This document shows positions 21,515 to 33,700 of a DNA stretch of 64,000 bases, in pieces (positions within the stretch are counted from its first letter, which is position 1; the number at the start of each line of letters is the position of its first letter). The notes beneath the pieces are model-generated. The model ran no database searches. It was not told where the DNA came from and was given only the letters and a program-made list of their open reading frames with translations. This stretch comes from Meghimatium bilineatum. Its lineage: Eukaryota > Mollusca > Gastropoda > Stylommatophora > Philomycidae. The position numbers and the translations under genes were made by a program. The stretch spans positions 456,501 through 520,500 of the forward strand of contig CM067317.1 in NCBI GenBank assembly GCA_034231615.1, written 5' to 3'.

Positions 21515-24395
21515 TCAAAGATAAGGTAATTTAAAACCAACTATCATCAAAGATAAGGTAATTTAAAACCAACTATCATCAATAAAGTAATTTGAAACCA
21601 ACTATCATCAATAAAGTAATTTAAAACCAACTATCATCGATAAAATAATTTGAAACCAACTATCATCAATAAAGTAATTTAAAACCAACTATCATCAATA
21701 AAATAATTTGAAAACAACTATCATCAATGATAAGGTAATTTAAAACCAACTATCATCATTAAAGTAATTAAAAAAACCAACTATCAACAATAAAGTAATT
21801 TAAAACCAACTATCATCAATAAAGTAATTTGAAACCAACTAACATCAATAAGATAATTTAAAACCAACTATCATCAATGATAAAGTAATTTAAAACCAAC
21901 TATCATCAATAAAGTAATTTGAAACCAACTATCATCAATAAAGTAATTTAAAACCAACTATCATCGATAAAATAATTTGAAACCAACTATCATCAATAAA
22001 GTAATTTAAAACCAACTATCATCAATAAAATAATTTGAAAACAACTATCATCAATGATAAGGTAATTTAAAACCAACTATCATCATTAAAGTAATTAAAA
22101 AAACCAACTATCAACAATAAAGTAATTTAAAACCAACTATCATCAATAAAGTAATTTGAAACCAACTAACATCAATAAGATAATTTAAAACCAACTATCA
22201 TCAATGATAAAGTAATTTAAAACCAACTATCATCAATAAAGTAATTTGAAACCAACTATCATCAATAAAGTAATTTAAAACCAACTATCATCAATAAAAT
22301 AATTTGAAACCAACTATCATCAATAAAGTAATTTAAAACCAACTATCATCAATAAAATCATTTGAAAACAACTATCATCAATGATAAGGTAATTTAAAAC
22401 CAACTATCATCAATAAAGTAATTTAAGAAACCAACTATCAACAATAAAGTAATTTAAAACCAACTATCATCAATAAAGTAATTTAAAACCAACTATCATC
22501 AATGATAAAGTAATTTAAAACCAACTATCATCAATAAAGTAATTTAAAACCAACTATCATCAATAAAGTAATTTAAAACCAACTATCATCAATGATAAGG
22601 TAATTTAAAACCAACTATCATCAATAAAGTAATTTAAAACCAACTATCATCAATAAAGTAATTTAAAACCAACTATCATCAATGATAAAGTAATTTAAAA
22701 CCAACTATCATCAATAAAGTAATTTAAAACCAACTATCATCAATAAAGTAATTTAAAACCAACTATCATCAATAAAATAATTTAAAACCAACTATCATCA
22801 ATGATAAGGTAATTTAAAACCAACTATCATCAATAAAGTAATTTAAAACCAACTATCATCAATAAAGTAATTTAAAACCAACTATCATCAATAAAATAAT
22901 TTAAAACCAACTATCAACAATAAAGTAATTTAAAACCAACTATCATCAATAAAATAATTTAAAACCAACTATCAACAATAAAGTAATTTAAAACCAACTA
23001 TCATCAATAAAGTAATTTGAAACGAACTAACATCAATGATAAGATAATTTAAAACCAACTATCATCAATAAAGTAATTTGAAACCAACTATCATCAATGA
23101 TAAAGTAATTTAAAACCAACTATCATCAATAAAGTAATTAAAAAAACCAACTATCATCAATAAAATAATTTAAAACCAACTATCATCAATAAAGTAATTA
23201 AAAACCAACTATCAACAATAAAGTAATTTAAAACCAACTATCATCAATGATAAGATAATTTTAATACCAACTATCATCAATGATAAGATAATTTAAAACC
23301 AACTATCATCAATAAAGTAATTTAAAACCAACTATCATCAATAAAGTAATTTAAAACCAACTATCATCAATGATAAGATAATTTAAAACCAACTATCATC
23401 AATGGTAAAGTAATTTTAAACCAACTATCTTCAATAAAGTAATTTAAAACCAACTATCATCAATGATAAAGTAATTTAAAACCAACTATCATCAATAAAG
23501 TAATTTAAAACCAACTATCATCAATGATAAAGTAATTTAAAACCAACTATCATCAATGATAAGATAATTTAAAACCAACTATCATCAGTGATAAGATAAT
23601 TTAAAACCAACTATCATCAATAAAGTAATTTAAAACCACCTATCATCAATGATAAAGTAATTTAAAACCAACTATCATCAATGATAAGATAATTTAAAAC
23701 CAACTATCATCAATAAAGTAATTTAAAACCAACTATCATCAATGATAAAGTAATTTAAAACCAACTATCATCAATGATAAGATAATTTAAAACCAACTAT
23801 CATCAATAAAGTAATTTAAAACCAACTATCATCAATAAAGTAATTTAAAACCAACTATCAACAATAAAGTAATTTAAAACCAACTATCATCAATAAAGTA
23901 ATTTAAAACCAACTATCATCAATGATAAGATAATTTAAAACCAACTATCATCAATAAAGTAATTTAAAAAAACCAACTATCATCAATAAAGTAATTTAAA
24001 ACCAACTATCATCAATAAAGTAATTAAAAAAAACCAACTATCATCAATAACGTAATTTAAAACCAACTATCATCAACAAAGTAATTTAAAACAAACTATC
24101 ATCAACAAAGTAATTTAAAACCAACTATCATCAATAAAGTAATTTAAAACCAACTATCATCAATGATAAAGTAATTTAAAACCAACTATCATCAATGATA
24201 AGATAATTTAAAACCAACTATCATCAATGATAAAGTAATTTAAAACCAACTATCATCAATAACGTAATTTAAAACCAACTATCATCAACAAAGTAATTTA
24301 AAACCAACTATCATCAACAAAGTAATTTAATACTAACTATCATCAATGATAAAGTATTTTAAAGCCAATTATCACCAATTAAAAGTATTTTAAAC
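21515..24395. repeat. minisatellite C, 29-bp unit with 33-bp variant (2.9 kb)
   Basis: Roughly 95 units containing AACCAACTATCATCAATAAA and GTAATTTAA. A longer variant has ATGATAAAG in place of ATAAAG. Marker variants recur at a fixed 327-bp spacing in the first part (GAAAACAACTATC at 21710, 22037 and 22364), showing higher-order duplication. It lies in the USP intron between the last two coding exons. Confidence 0.98.
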
Positions 24396-24614
24396 ACCAA
24401 CAGTTTTTTCCCAGTGAATGTGTCTACACACACTTTTCTTAAATAAAATCTGTGCTGATCCTAATTTCTGTGTAATATTGTGACAGCATAGACTACTGGC
24501 CTAGTCCTAGATACAAAATGACTACCATAAGTTTATTGATTTTGCCTTGGACCAATATAGATGAAGTACGCATGCTAAAGTTGCGAGGAGTCTTTCTGGG
24601 TACCCAGATATGTA

Positions 24615-24995
24615 TGAGCAAGAGTACTGTGGTGGAGGGGAATGTTTTTATGTATGAAAAGCATACACAACTGTCACATCAGAGGAGATTGACTAGATCA
24701 TATTCATGAAGCAAACATAAGCCGAGTTTTATCTCAGCAGTGGATATTTGGAGGTCTTCCTGCTGCTGGTGGAGAACTGAAGCGCCACCATCCTACCCAG
24801 AGCAATAGTTGATAATGTGGAGCCTGGATCCCCCACATACTCCAATTGTTGAAGAGGACACTAAATGACAGAGATTGAGAGAGGTGGCTTTGTACACCTC
24901 ACAGCAAACCACAGGTATAACTTTGTGGATCCATACATGGAGGTCCACACACACAAAAAGTTTAACGAATGCAGGGAATTGTGAAGTGGAGGAAC
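24615..24995 (+). pseudogene. ISXO2-like (Merlin/IS1595-type) transposase remnant
   Basis: The plus strand encodes QQWIFGG (about 24738) and, in another frame, ANHRYNFVDPYMEVHTHKKF (24903-24962). These match the conserved 'W.FGG..' and 'NH..NFVDP.TG.HTN..E..W' blocks of ISXO2-like DDE transposases, found in Merlin transposons of animals. Stops and frameshifts lie between the blocks. No terminal repeats were identified. Confidence 0.55.
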
Positions 24996-25282
24996 ATCAT
25001 TCATTGCAATTCACATTACAAATGAAATCTGTCGTGAACACATGTGAATGACAGGTGAACACATCAAATTTTGTAAAGATGAAATGAAGGTAAAGATCCT
25101 GTTAAAAATGGATGTGTAAAATAATATAGCTTCACTGTGAAACCAGCACCACCAAATACTTCATGCTTCCTGACAGAAATTGCATACTGGGTACATTTTC
25201 ATGTTGGTTATCAGAGAACAGGAGAAACTAATAAAATAGGAAAGTCTAGGGTAGAAAATGAGGCACAAAAATGCTGACTCAC

Positions 25283-25395
25283 ATCTTTCCTGCATTGTTC
25301 CATGAGCTCCTGCACACGGCTTGCAGTTAGATCACCATATATCAGTTTCAGATCTGCCAGTCTAGGACTTGCAAACCTTTCTTCATTGGGTAAAT
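25283..25395 (-). CDS. ubiquitin-specific protease, internal exon
   Basis: A 113-bp exon bounded by the acceptor GGTTACCTTTTGCAG (upstream of 25395) and the donor GAT|GTGAGT (25282-25277). It enters with two bases of a split Asp codon (the G comes from the exon ending at 33701) and leaves on a codon boundary, so both neighbours match in phase. It encodes LPNEERFASPRLADLKLIYG then DLTASRVQELMEQCRKD, a charged, helical segment linking the Cys-box and His-box halves of the USP domain. Confidence 0.85.
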
Positions 25396-25437
25396 CTGCA
25401 AAAGGTAACCACATTCTAAGAATTCACAAGTAATTGT

Positions 25438-26752
25438 GCTAACATGCAACATCAGTCCATCGGTTGTACTACCATATGCAACATCAGTCCACCAATTGTA
25501 CTACCATATACAACATCAGTCCACCAATTGTACTACCATATACAACATCAGTCCACCAATTGTACTACCATATACAACATCAGTCCACCAATTGTACTAC
25601 CATATACAACATCAGTCCACCAATTGTACTACCATATACAACATCAGTCCACCAATTGTACTACCATATACAACATCAGTCCACCAATTGTACTACCATA
25701 TACAACATCAGTCCACCAATTGTACTACCATATACAACATCAGTCCACCAATTGTACTACCATATGCAACATCAGTCCATCAATTGTGCTAACATATACA
25801 ACATCAGTCCATCAATTGTGCTAACATATACAACATCATTCCACTAATTGTGCTAACATATACAACATCAGTCCATCAATTGTGCTAACATATACAACAT
25901 CAGTCCATCAATTGTGCTAACATATACAACATCATTCCACTAATTGTGCTAACATATGCAACATCAGTCCATCAATTGTGCTAACATATACAACATCAGT
26001 CCACCGATTGTGCTAACATATGCAACATCAGTCCATCGATTGTGCTAACATATACCATATACAACATCAGTCCATCGATTGTGCTAACATATACAACATC
26101 AGTCCATCGATTGTGCTAACATATACAACATCAGTCCATCAATTGTGCTAACATATACAACATCAGTCCATCGATTGTGCTAACATATACATCATTCCAC
26201 TAATTGTGCTAACATATACCATATACAACATCAGCCCACCGATTGTGCTAACATATACAACATCAGTCCACCGATTGTGCTAACATATACCATATACAAC
26301 ATCAGTCCACCGATTGTGCTAACATATACAACATCAGTCCACCGATTGTGCTAACATATACCATATACAACATCAGTCCATCGATTGTGCTAACATATGC
26401 AACATCAGCCCATCGATTATGCTAACATATACAACATCAGCCCACCGATTGTGCTAACATATGCAACATCAGCCCATCGATTGTGCTAACATATACCATA
26501 TACAACATCAGTCCATCGATTGTGCTAACATATACAACATCAGTCCACCGATTGTGCTAACATATACCATATACAACATCAGTCCATCGATTGTGCTAAC
26601 ATATGCAACATCAGCCCATCGATTATGCTAACATATACAACATCAGCCCACCGATTGTGCTAACATATGCAACATCAGCCCATCGATTGTGCTAACATAT
26701 ACCATATACAACATCAGTCCATCGATTGTGCTAACATATGCAACATCAGTCC
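25438..26752. repeat. minisatellite D, about 32-bp unit
   Basis: Units contain CATATACAACATCAGTCCAC plus CAATTGTACTAC. In the second half, CATCGATTGTGCTAAC and an extra ATACCATA give longer variants. Since 32 is not a multiple of 3, three overlapping frames of 118-127 codons are open in the first part, which is a property of the repeat and not coding. It starts about 40 bp upstream of the USP exon at 25283-25395, in the intron. Confidence 0.97.
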
Positions 26753-26805
26753 AAAAGTATGTCAACACTGCAGTTTTCTTGTTAGAGAACTACAGCAGGA
26801 TGTGG

Positions 26806-26832
26806 CTTGTGTGATTAAGTCCAACAGTTATA
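26806..26832. repeat. left remnant of minisatellite E
   Basis: TGTGTGATTAAGTCCAACAG followed by TTATA is one diverged unit of the 29-bp array that resumes at 28619. The TA-flanked element lies between them. Confidence 0.85.
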
Positions 26833-28618
26833 TACTCTGTTCGTCCTAAGAATGAAGTGATTCAAAACACACCCGCATATTGCTCTGCGACAACAGGCGA
26901 TTTTTATACAGCTGATAACATTTGTAAACAATAACATAATCAATTATTAAGAGCTTACATTGTAGCATCCCATGCTTACGTCCCTTCCATGTGCAATTGT
27001 GAATCTTCTGTTTCATCAATTTCGTCTGAACGGTCAGTGTGTATGTCTGTGTATGTTTATGATCGTACTGTCCACCACTCGCTCAATTTAACCTTCCAAC
27101 TCTCACATATTTTGCTCTTCTGTCAATACATGATGGATGTAGGTCTGTCACTTGGAAGCGGTGACCTCAATAATGCCATAGAAATATGTTGTCATAGATC
27201 CAATAATTTAAATGTCCTGTTATGTCTGGCAACGTAATGTTTGACCTCACACCATACCACCTCTATTCAATTTAGGGAGCAATGGTAAGGAATTAACCTG
27301 GCAACCGTGTATTTCTGACCTCGCAAATTCATCAAACGTCACATCCAAAACACTTCTGGAGTGAATTCTTGTTTTTCCTGGAGTACACAACTTACCGTAG
27401 GTACTTGGACAAAATAATGCTACTTCATTAAAAAATACTATAGTTAGATAGCCCTTGAAAATTGCAATTCAACGATACCTCAACCAAGTCTGTACGTCAA
27501 CCCTGAAAAAAGTTATAATTTTTTTCAAATTAATTTGATATCAAAATAATTTACATGAAACATGTAGGAAAATATAAAACTTGACTTCAAAAATGTAACT
27601 GAGTTGATAATTTCTGAATTATCTTAGTTATTTTCAATAATACAACACACTATAATTTTTGTGTTCGTGAAGACAAGACGTATATGTTGATCGCATTTCT
27701 GGAATTTTCAGATGGACACAAAACTAATTGATATTCAAAATGGCTGCTAATTTGCATAATTAAAATGAAAATAATTTAATATCTATTAAACATAATAAAA
27801 TACCACAGAAACTATATATTTTTGTATTCCCAAAGACAAGACACACCTGTTGATCACATTGCTGTGATTTTCAGAGGCATGTACGATTAATTAATATTCA
27901 AAATGATGGCCAATATGCATAAATAAAACATATGCTGATGTTTTTAAAAAATTAACTACCGTTTTCAGCATTGTGTTGCATCCTTTAAAGTTACATACCC
28001 GGTATATAAAAAGAAAAATGGTTAAAGAACATAATAAATCTAGTTGCAGATATGAAAAACGGTGACATCACTAAATGTAAACCTTAGTCGCAAGAAATTT
28101 ATAACCTAAGCAAAATTTCCTGTACAGACGAATCCTGAATGTCCAAGTACCTACTTACTGGTGTTTGCTTTCTTTTAGCAAAGCATATATGCTTGTACAA
28201 GAAACGCAGGTGATCTTGGATGTTAATTTCACAATTTCATCTACAGTTTTTGAAGAATATTTTTTTCGAAGTGACACTGAAAACATTTAAAATCATTGTC
28301 TTTTGTTCTGTTTTTAAAGATTTTCTTTCATATGTTTTACAATTGATAGATAGGATGTTTCATCTGCCCTTTTTTATTTGTACATTATATAACGAACTAT
28401 AATAGTTGGCTCTCTGACCTCTTTGCGCAATGGAATATCAGCGGGTATAAGTTATTTATCATGGAATGTTAAATATATATTATATGAAAATTTATTTAAC
28501 CACAGTATTATGTTCTAACGATCTATATTATTGCACACTTACCAATTTATTTATGCATTCTGCGCCCAACAGCCAATCATTAGCACTGACTTACTTCATT
28601 CTTAGGATGAACAGGGTA
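26833..28618. mobile_element. TA-flanked DNA transposon (1.79 kb, Tc1/mariner-like ends) inside minisatellite E
   Basis: Ends are inverted repeats of 26 bp with two mismatches: the left begins TACTCTGTTCGTCCTAAG (26833) and the right, inverted, begins TACCCTGTTCATCCTAAG (28618 backwards). A TA lies on each side (26831-26832, 28619-28620), and joining the flanks restores a minisatellite E unit (GTTATAGC). I found no transposase, so it is non-autonomous or decayed. It contains a second element at 27396-28154. Confidence 0.88.
27396..28154. mobile_element. nested element with GTAGGTACTTGGACA ends (759 bp)
   Basis: The left end is CGTAGGTACTTGGACA and the right, inverted, is GTAGGTACTTGGACATT. 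Both sides are flanked by TTAC (27392-27395, 28155-28158). Internally an imperfect segment of about 120 bp is repeated directly (CTATAATTTTTGTGTTC at about 27651 and CTATATATTTTTGTATTC at about 27811, each followed by AAGACAAGAC and a TATTCAAAATG phrase). AT-rich and non-coding. Confidence 0.75.
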
Positions 28619-29752
28619 TAGCAGGGCGTGGCGATCAAGTCCACCAGTTACAGCATGGTGTGATCAAGTCCACCAGTTATAGCAGGGTGTGATCAAGTCC
28701 ACCAGTTATAGCATGGTGTGATCAAGTCCACCAGTTATAGCATGGTGTGATCAAGTCCACCAGTTATAGCATGGTGTGATCAAGTCCACCAGTTATAGCA
28801 TGGTGTGATCAAGTCCACCAGTTATAGCATGGTGTGATCAAGTCCACCAGTTATAGCATGGTGTGATCAAGTCCACCAGTTATAGCATGGTGTGATCAAG
28901 TCCACCAGTTATAGCTGGGTGTGATCAAGTCCACCAGTTATAGCAGGGTGTGATCAAGTCCACCAGTTATAGCATGGTGTGATCAAGTCCACCAGTTATA
29001 GCAGGGTGTGATCAAGTCCACCAGTTATAGCAGGGTGTGATCAAGTCCACCAGTTATAGCATGGTGTGATCAAGTCCACCAGTTATAGCAGGGTGTGATC
29101 AAGTCCACCAGTTATAGCATGGTGTGATCAAGTCCACCAGTTATAGCATGGTGTGATCAAGTCCACCAGTTATAGCATGGTGTGATCAAGTCCACCAGTT
29201 ATAGCAGGGTGTGATCAAGTCCACCAGTTATAGCAGGGTGTGATCAAGTCCACTAGTTATAGCATGGTGTGATCAAGTCCACCAGTTATAGCTGGGTGTG
29301 ATCAAGTCCACCAGTTATAGCAGGGTGTGATCAAGTCCACCAGTTATAGCAGGGTGTGATCAAGTCCACCAGTTATAGCAGGGTGTGATCAAGTCCACCA
29401 GTTATAGCTGGGTGTGATCAAGTCCACCAGTTATAGCTGGGTGTGATCAAGTCCACCAGTTATAGCAGGGTGTGATCAAGTCCACCAGTTATAGCAGGGT
29501 GTGATCAAGTCCACCAGTTATAGCATGGTGTGATCAAGTCCACCAGTTATAGCTGGGTGTGATCAAGTCCACCAGTTATAGCAGGGTGTGATCAAGTCCA
29601 CCAATTATAGCATGGTGTGATCAAGTCCACCAGTTATAGCATGGTGTATTTAAGTCCACCAGTTATAGCATGGTGTGATCAAGTCCACCAATTATAGCAT
29701 GGTGTGATCAAGTCCACCAGTTATAGCTGGGTGTGATCAAGTCCACCAGTTC
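28619..29752. repeat. minisatellite E, 29-bp unit
   Basis: About 38 very homogeneous units of GTGTGATCAAGTCCACCAGT plus TATAGCATG, varying mainly at the CATG/CAGG/CTGG position. The array is in the USP intron. Its homogeneity suggests recent expansion. Confidence 0.98.
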
Positions 29753-29784
29753 TTAAATTTACCATGTAACAAAAAGAAAACCAT

Positions 29785-29852
29785 TTCTTACTGGGAATCA
29801 AACCCAGACATCACGGTTGACATTAAAACTGTGTGATCTCCTGGCCATGAAA
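29785..29852 (-). repeat. tRNA-like sequence (possible SINE head or tRNA pseudogene)
   Basis: The minus strand contains CTGGGTTTGATTCCCAG (29791-29807), a perfect 5-bp T-arm stem with a B-box-like GGTTTGATTCC. About 45 bases upstream is GGCCAGGAGATCACAC, weakly like an A box. I cannot fold a complete cloverleaf with a convincing anticodon arm, so I do not call a functional tRNA. Confidence 0.35.
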
Positions 29853-30029
29853 AAAAAGAAACATCAGTGCTGCCTGCACTCACATAGTATATACTGTCAC
29901 TGACATCTAATGCTGAACACAATATCAGTTATATACATATGTGCCATATAAATATCAATGGATATGATAGTGTATGTAAAACTTGATGTGTCACATTTTA
30001 CAACATTGCATAGCATGACGTTTTAGAGT

Positions 30030-30300
30030 GGGGACAAAGAGATCTTTTTTTAACAGGAAGTAACCTTTTCAATACCACCACGTCGCTCTAAATGTCCAAA
30101 ATGCTGTAGCTTCCTTCTTATGATGGTATTTAGAACCCGCCCCCTCATTTAGTTTCAGTAATTTCAAAGTTATTTTTCTCTGTCCATGATATTCCAAGAC
30201 TCTTTCTGTAGCACTTCATTTGAAATGAATTTATTATTTTGTATATTGTCTTGTTTAAAGTCCCAGCTTCAAACTTACAGGTTGGATATATAGTTTATCT
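30030..30300 (-). mobile_element. LINE 3' coding fragment
   Basis: The minus strand encodes SNEVLQKESWNIMDREK and RRKLQHFGHLERRGGIEKVT, resembling the post-RT 'R.L..FGH..R' region of non-LTR elements. Confidence 0.55.
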
Positions 30301-31436
30301 TGGATGCCAATGGCTTTTGGCTTCAAACTTCAATGGTGGATACTTTGTTCCGCAATAGCGGATAGCTTTCAAATAAATAAACCAGCTATTATTTTTTTTC
30401 TGTTTATAGCAAATAAATAGTAATGTGCGTGGGCTATTTACGTTATTTAAATGGGACGCTGGGGAGTTTTGGCGTACACAGATGCTATACCACTGGTTAT
30501 TTGTCATCTATGCTCATGTCAAATGACACAAATGTTTTATCAGTAAAAAAATATCCTCATCATGTGACATTCTTTCCAGAACATAGTATTCTTTATGGAC
30601 CTTCTGCACACCTCGTGATCCTGGGCGAGTTGACCTTTCTTCTCCATGGACACGTTTAAACAGCCATCTGTCCATCATCATCTTGGGTGTCCTCTTCATC
30701 TACTACTGTTTACTCTGCCTTCTGCTATTAGTATTTCCTTGGTGTTATGTCTCTTTAGATGACCAAAAAAGTTCCACTTTCCTGTTATGATGTTATTTAG
30801 AAGTCAGCCCTCTTACACATTTAATGATTGTAAAACTTTTGTCTTTTTTGCTGTCCATGGTTTATATGCATCTAAATTCCAAGGTGACAATTTTCTTGCC
30901 ACTGTTGTTTTTTTTAACAATCCAAGCCTGACAGCTGCATACTGCTACAGGGAATACATATATTCTTATCATACACAGTTTTACTCTGCTACAGACTCCT
31001 TGCCAGAGATTTTTCATTGATAAGTTTGCAAAACACCATTGCCATCCTTCTCTAAATTTCTACTGCACAGTTCCCTGAACTATTTATGTTTGTACCAAAA
31101 TAACTGAAATTTTATAAGTCTTCCAGTTCATAGGTTTTCAATTATTATTTTTGGTTGAGATTGTACTTTATCAGTCATAATTTTAGTTTTTCTCATATTT
31201 AGCAACAGATTTTGAGCTTCTGTGTGTTTTTTAATTGATAGAATAGATTGTCTTAGACCCTCTTTGTGTTTTGTTAAGAGGATTGTAACATCTGCGTATC
31301 TCATCTATGGGATCTGCTGACCTCCGATGGTTAGAGCTTGAAAATCTGTGTGTGTCATGCTTTACATTTCTCATGTTTTCCACATAAACAAGTACGAGAA
31401 TAGTATGCATCCATGACTAATTCCTTTCTGTACGCT

Positions 31437-31600
31437 AAACCACTCTGATGTGTTTCTGTACGCTAAACCACTCTGATGTGTTTCTGTACGCTAAACCACT
31501 CTGATGTGTTTCTGTACGCTAAACCACTCTGATGTGTTTCTGTACGCTAAACCACTCTGATGTGTTTCTGTACGCTAAACCACTCGGATGTGTTTCCATC
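31437..31600. repeat. 28-bp tandem repeat within LINE RT
   Basis: Six units of TTTCTGTACGCTAAACCACT plus CTGATGTG. On the minus strand this is the coding phrase around SEWFSVQK of the LINE, so the array arose by slippage or unequal crossing-over inside a dead transposon. Confidence 0.93.
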
Positions 31601-32031
31601 TACTTCTAGTTCTTGATACAGCATTGCGATCAGATGAGATGTTTTGGAAAACCCATATCTCTCATAATTTTCCCACATTTGATGTTGTGAACAATCAAAA
31701 GCCTTGGTGTAATCAATGAAGCATGCATGTAAATCTATATTGATTTCTCTACATCTCTCTATTATAATTCTCATGTTGAATATATCATCTCTGGTGCCTC
31801 TGCCTGATCTGAAACTAGCCTGTACCTTATGAACCTATGTTTCTATTTTATTTTGCATTCTCTTCATTATGATATCAAGTAATATTTTACTAGCTAGACT
31901 TATCAGAGCTATAGTTGTATAATTGATGCATAGTTTGTAAGTTGACATTTTTTGGTAGAGGGATGTATATTGATCTCTTCGTCCTTTGGCCATGTGTCAG
32001 TTTTTCAGATCTTGCAACACAGACTATGGTT

Positions 32032-32231
32032 CTTCTTCTTCAGTGTTCGCTCTCAAATAACCACAACGAATATTTCGTGTGATTTCCGCCAGGGAGCGTG
32101 AAGTACGTTGTGCTGCAAGTTCCACAGTAAAACTGTGGATTATTTGCACCCTGGTTGGCCACTTGTGGTCAGGATGTCCGAGGTCCAGCACATCCTTTTA
32201 CGTCATTCCTTTATTTTGGGTTTGGTCCCTA
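32032..32231 (-). mobile_element. SINE-2 with 11-bp target duplication
   Basis: A 200-bp non-coding element starting with the complement of the tail (CTTCTTCTTCAGTGTTCGCT) and ending near GGGTTTGGTCCCTA. It is flanked by AGACTATGGTT at 32021-32031 and 32232-32242 (11/11). It is inserted in the LINE remnant in the same orientation. Confidence 0.92.
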
Positions 32232-32939
32232 AGACTATGGTTTATATGAATACTTTCCTCACGTCCTACTGGATCATTTCTGTTGTTAATTCATGACAAC
32301 CTGGGGCGGTGCCATTAAAAAAAATTTGTTATTGTATTTCTGTCATCCTCCTGTGTTGGATCTGGTTCTCAATCTTCATTTACAGCTATGATATTATCTC
32401 CTGCATTAGTTTGAGTTGTTTTTATGTACATCTCTTGACAGTACTCTTTCCATTTGTGTATGATGTCCTTCTGCTCAGTTAATATGTTACTCTTCTTGTC
32501 TGTTATGACCCGTAAATATGTTTTGTAGACATTATTCTGCATTGCTCTTACAGCAGAAAACATAACTTTACTTTTCCTTTGTTCATGCAAATCTTCTATT
32601 TCCTTACAGGAGATAATTATGTATATCCTGTCTGATTTGTTTTTTAAATTTCCCTTTGACTTCTCTATATGTGTTCTAGTACTAAGAGTTTTTCTTCATC
32701 TTAAGATTTCTTCTGTCTTCCACCAGCTTCATGGTTTTTCCCTGAAATATATGCTGGATCATTTTTTGGGGGGATTTGATTTTGAGCCCTTGTGATGTAT
32801 ATATCTCTCTGGCTTTATTTGCAAGTGCTTCTGTCAACATGTTTTTATTTCTTTCGATACAGTATGTAAGTTCTCATGATATAAGCTTCTAACATTCCAA
32901 AATTGACACTATGCTTTCCCCTGTTCTTAATTTTAACAC

Positions 32940-33165
32940 TAACACAGTTCACACGCGCTTCATTTTTATAAAAAAAACAATGTCCATATCAACGTGATCA
33001 CTCTTGCTTGCTTTTTCTATTGGACTTAAAAACTGCTTATCTATTTGTAAGTTGGATTTTAATACACTTGTGTTCACAATATCCATAAATGAATTACTAG
33101 ACACCGTAATCCTGTAGTTTGCCAATGCTTTCAGAAGGAAAATCTGTTTATCAAATAGCACTGAG
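32940..33165 (-). other. unexplained open reading stretch in the USP intron
   Basis: The minus strand has an acceptor-like TTGTTTTCTCAG, then about 70 open codons starting CLFDKQIFLLKALANYRI and ending VDMDIVFFIKMKRV before TGA. I see no family motif. It is not needed by the USP, since the flanking USP exons already join in phase. It may be decayed LINE 5' sequence. Confidence 0.25.
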
Positions 33166-33700
33166 AAAACAAAATATAGGTAGACTTAATCTACATGTTT
33201 GAAAAGCCTTTACGAAACAAATGATAAAAGACACAAAACTAGACAAGTAGACAAATCACTGGTTAGAACTCTGTATTTAAGTTTATCAAAAGTAGAGAGA
33301 ATTGATTATATTGTACTCTAGAGTCTCACACGACACCACACATGTACTAGTGACACCACATACAGGTTACATGCATGATATACAATCAAATCAATCACAA
33401 GTGAATATTTAACAAATTGATCCACTAGAAATGTGATACATACACTCTATCTAGACAAGAGATCTTAATATTTATATTTATCTTCATGATAGACAGTTTT
33501 ACAGCAATCTCCCATTCATTCAATATTTAGACAATAGTCAAGTTGAAAATGTGAAGTACAAGGAAATATAACAATTGAATAAGAAATTGAAAAAGGGAAA
33601 GCAACAAATGAGTTACATTAAGAATCTAGTCAAGAACACAATGTGAATGATCCTCACACAGATTCACTGACAAGTGAATTAGTTACAAGTACTTCCTTAC
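33166..33700. other. intron sequence without recognisable features
   Basis: AT-rich and non-repetitive apart from short ACACCACA phrases near 33330. It begins at the donor of the large USP exon (GTAAGGAAGT on the minus strand, 33700-33691). Confidence 0.6.

Larger units (their letters stand above)
30510..32850 (-). mobile_element. LINE ORF2 remnant in USP intron, carrying a tandem expansion and a SINE-2
   Basis: Minus-strand order from 32850: linker between endonuclease and RT (32369-32590: SNILTEQKDIIHKWKEYCQE), then RT motifs REINIDLHACFIDYTKAFDC (31730-31670; motif A FIDYTKAFD) and SEWFSVQ (31600), with motif C eroded near 31300 (RYADVTILLTKHKEGLRQSI), then the C-terminal region near 30700 (KKVELFW.. 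and KRTPKMMMDRWL). It is interrupted by SINE-2 at 32032-32231, and a 28-bp unit at 31437-31600 has expanded six-fold inside the RT. Multiple stops. Confidence 0.8.

Noticed and set aside
21515-24395. CRISPR-like array (29-33 bp repeats)
   Set aside because: Units are directly contiguous without unique spacers, and the context is eukaryotic. The same applies to arrays A, B, D, E and K.
25436-25847. Three overlapping ORFs of 118-127 codons
   Set aside because: Products of the 32-bp repeat, identical in content in all three frames.
29785-29852. Functional tRNA gene
   Set aside because: The T arm is good but D and anticodon arms do not fold convincingly, and no acceptor stem pairs.
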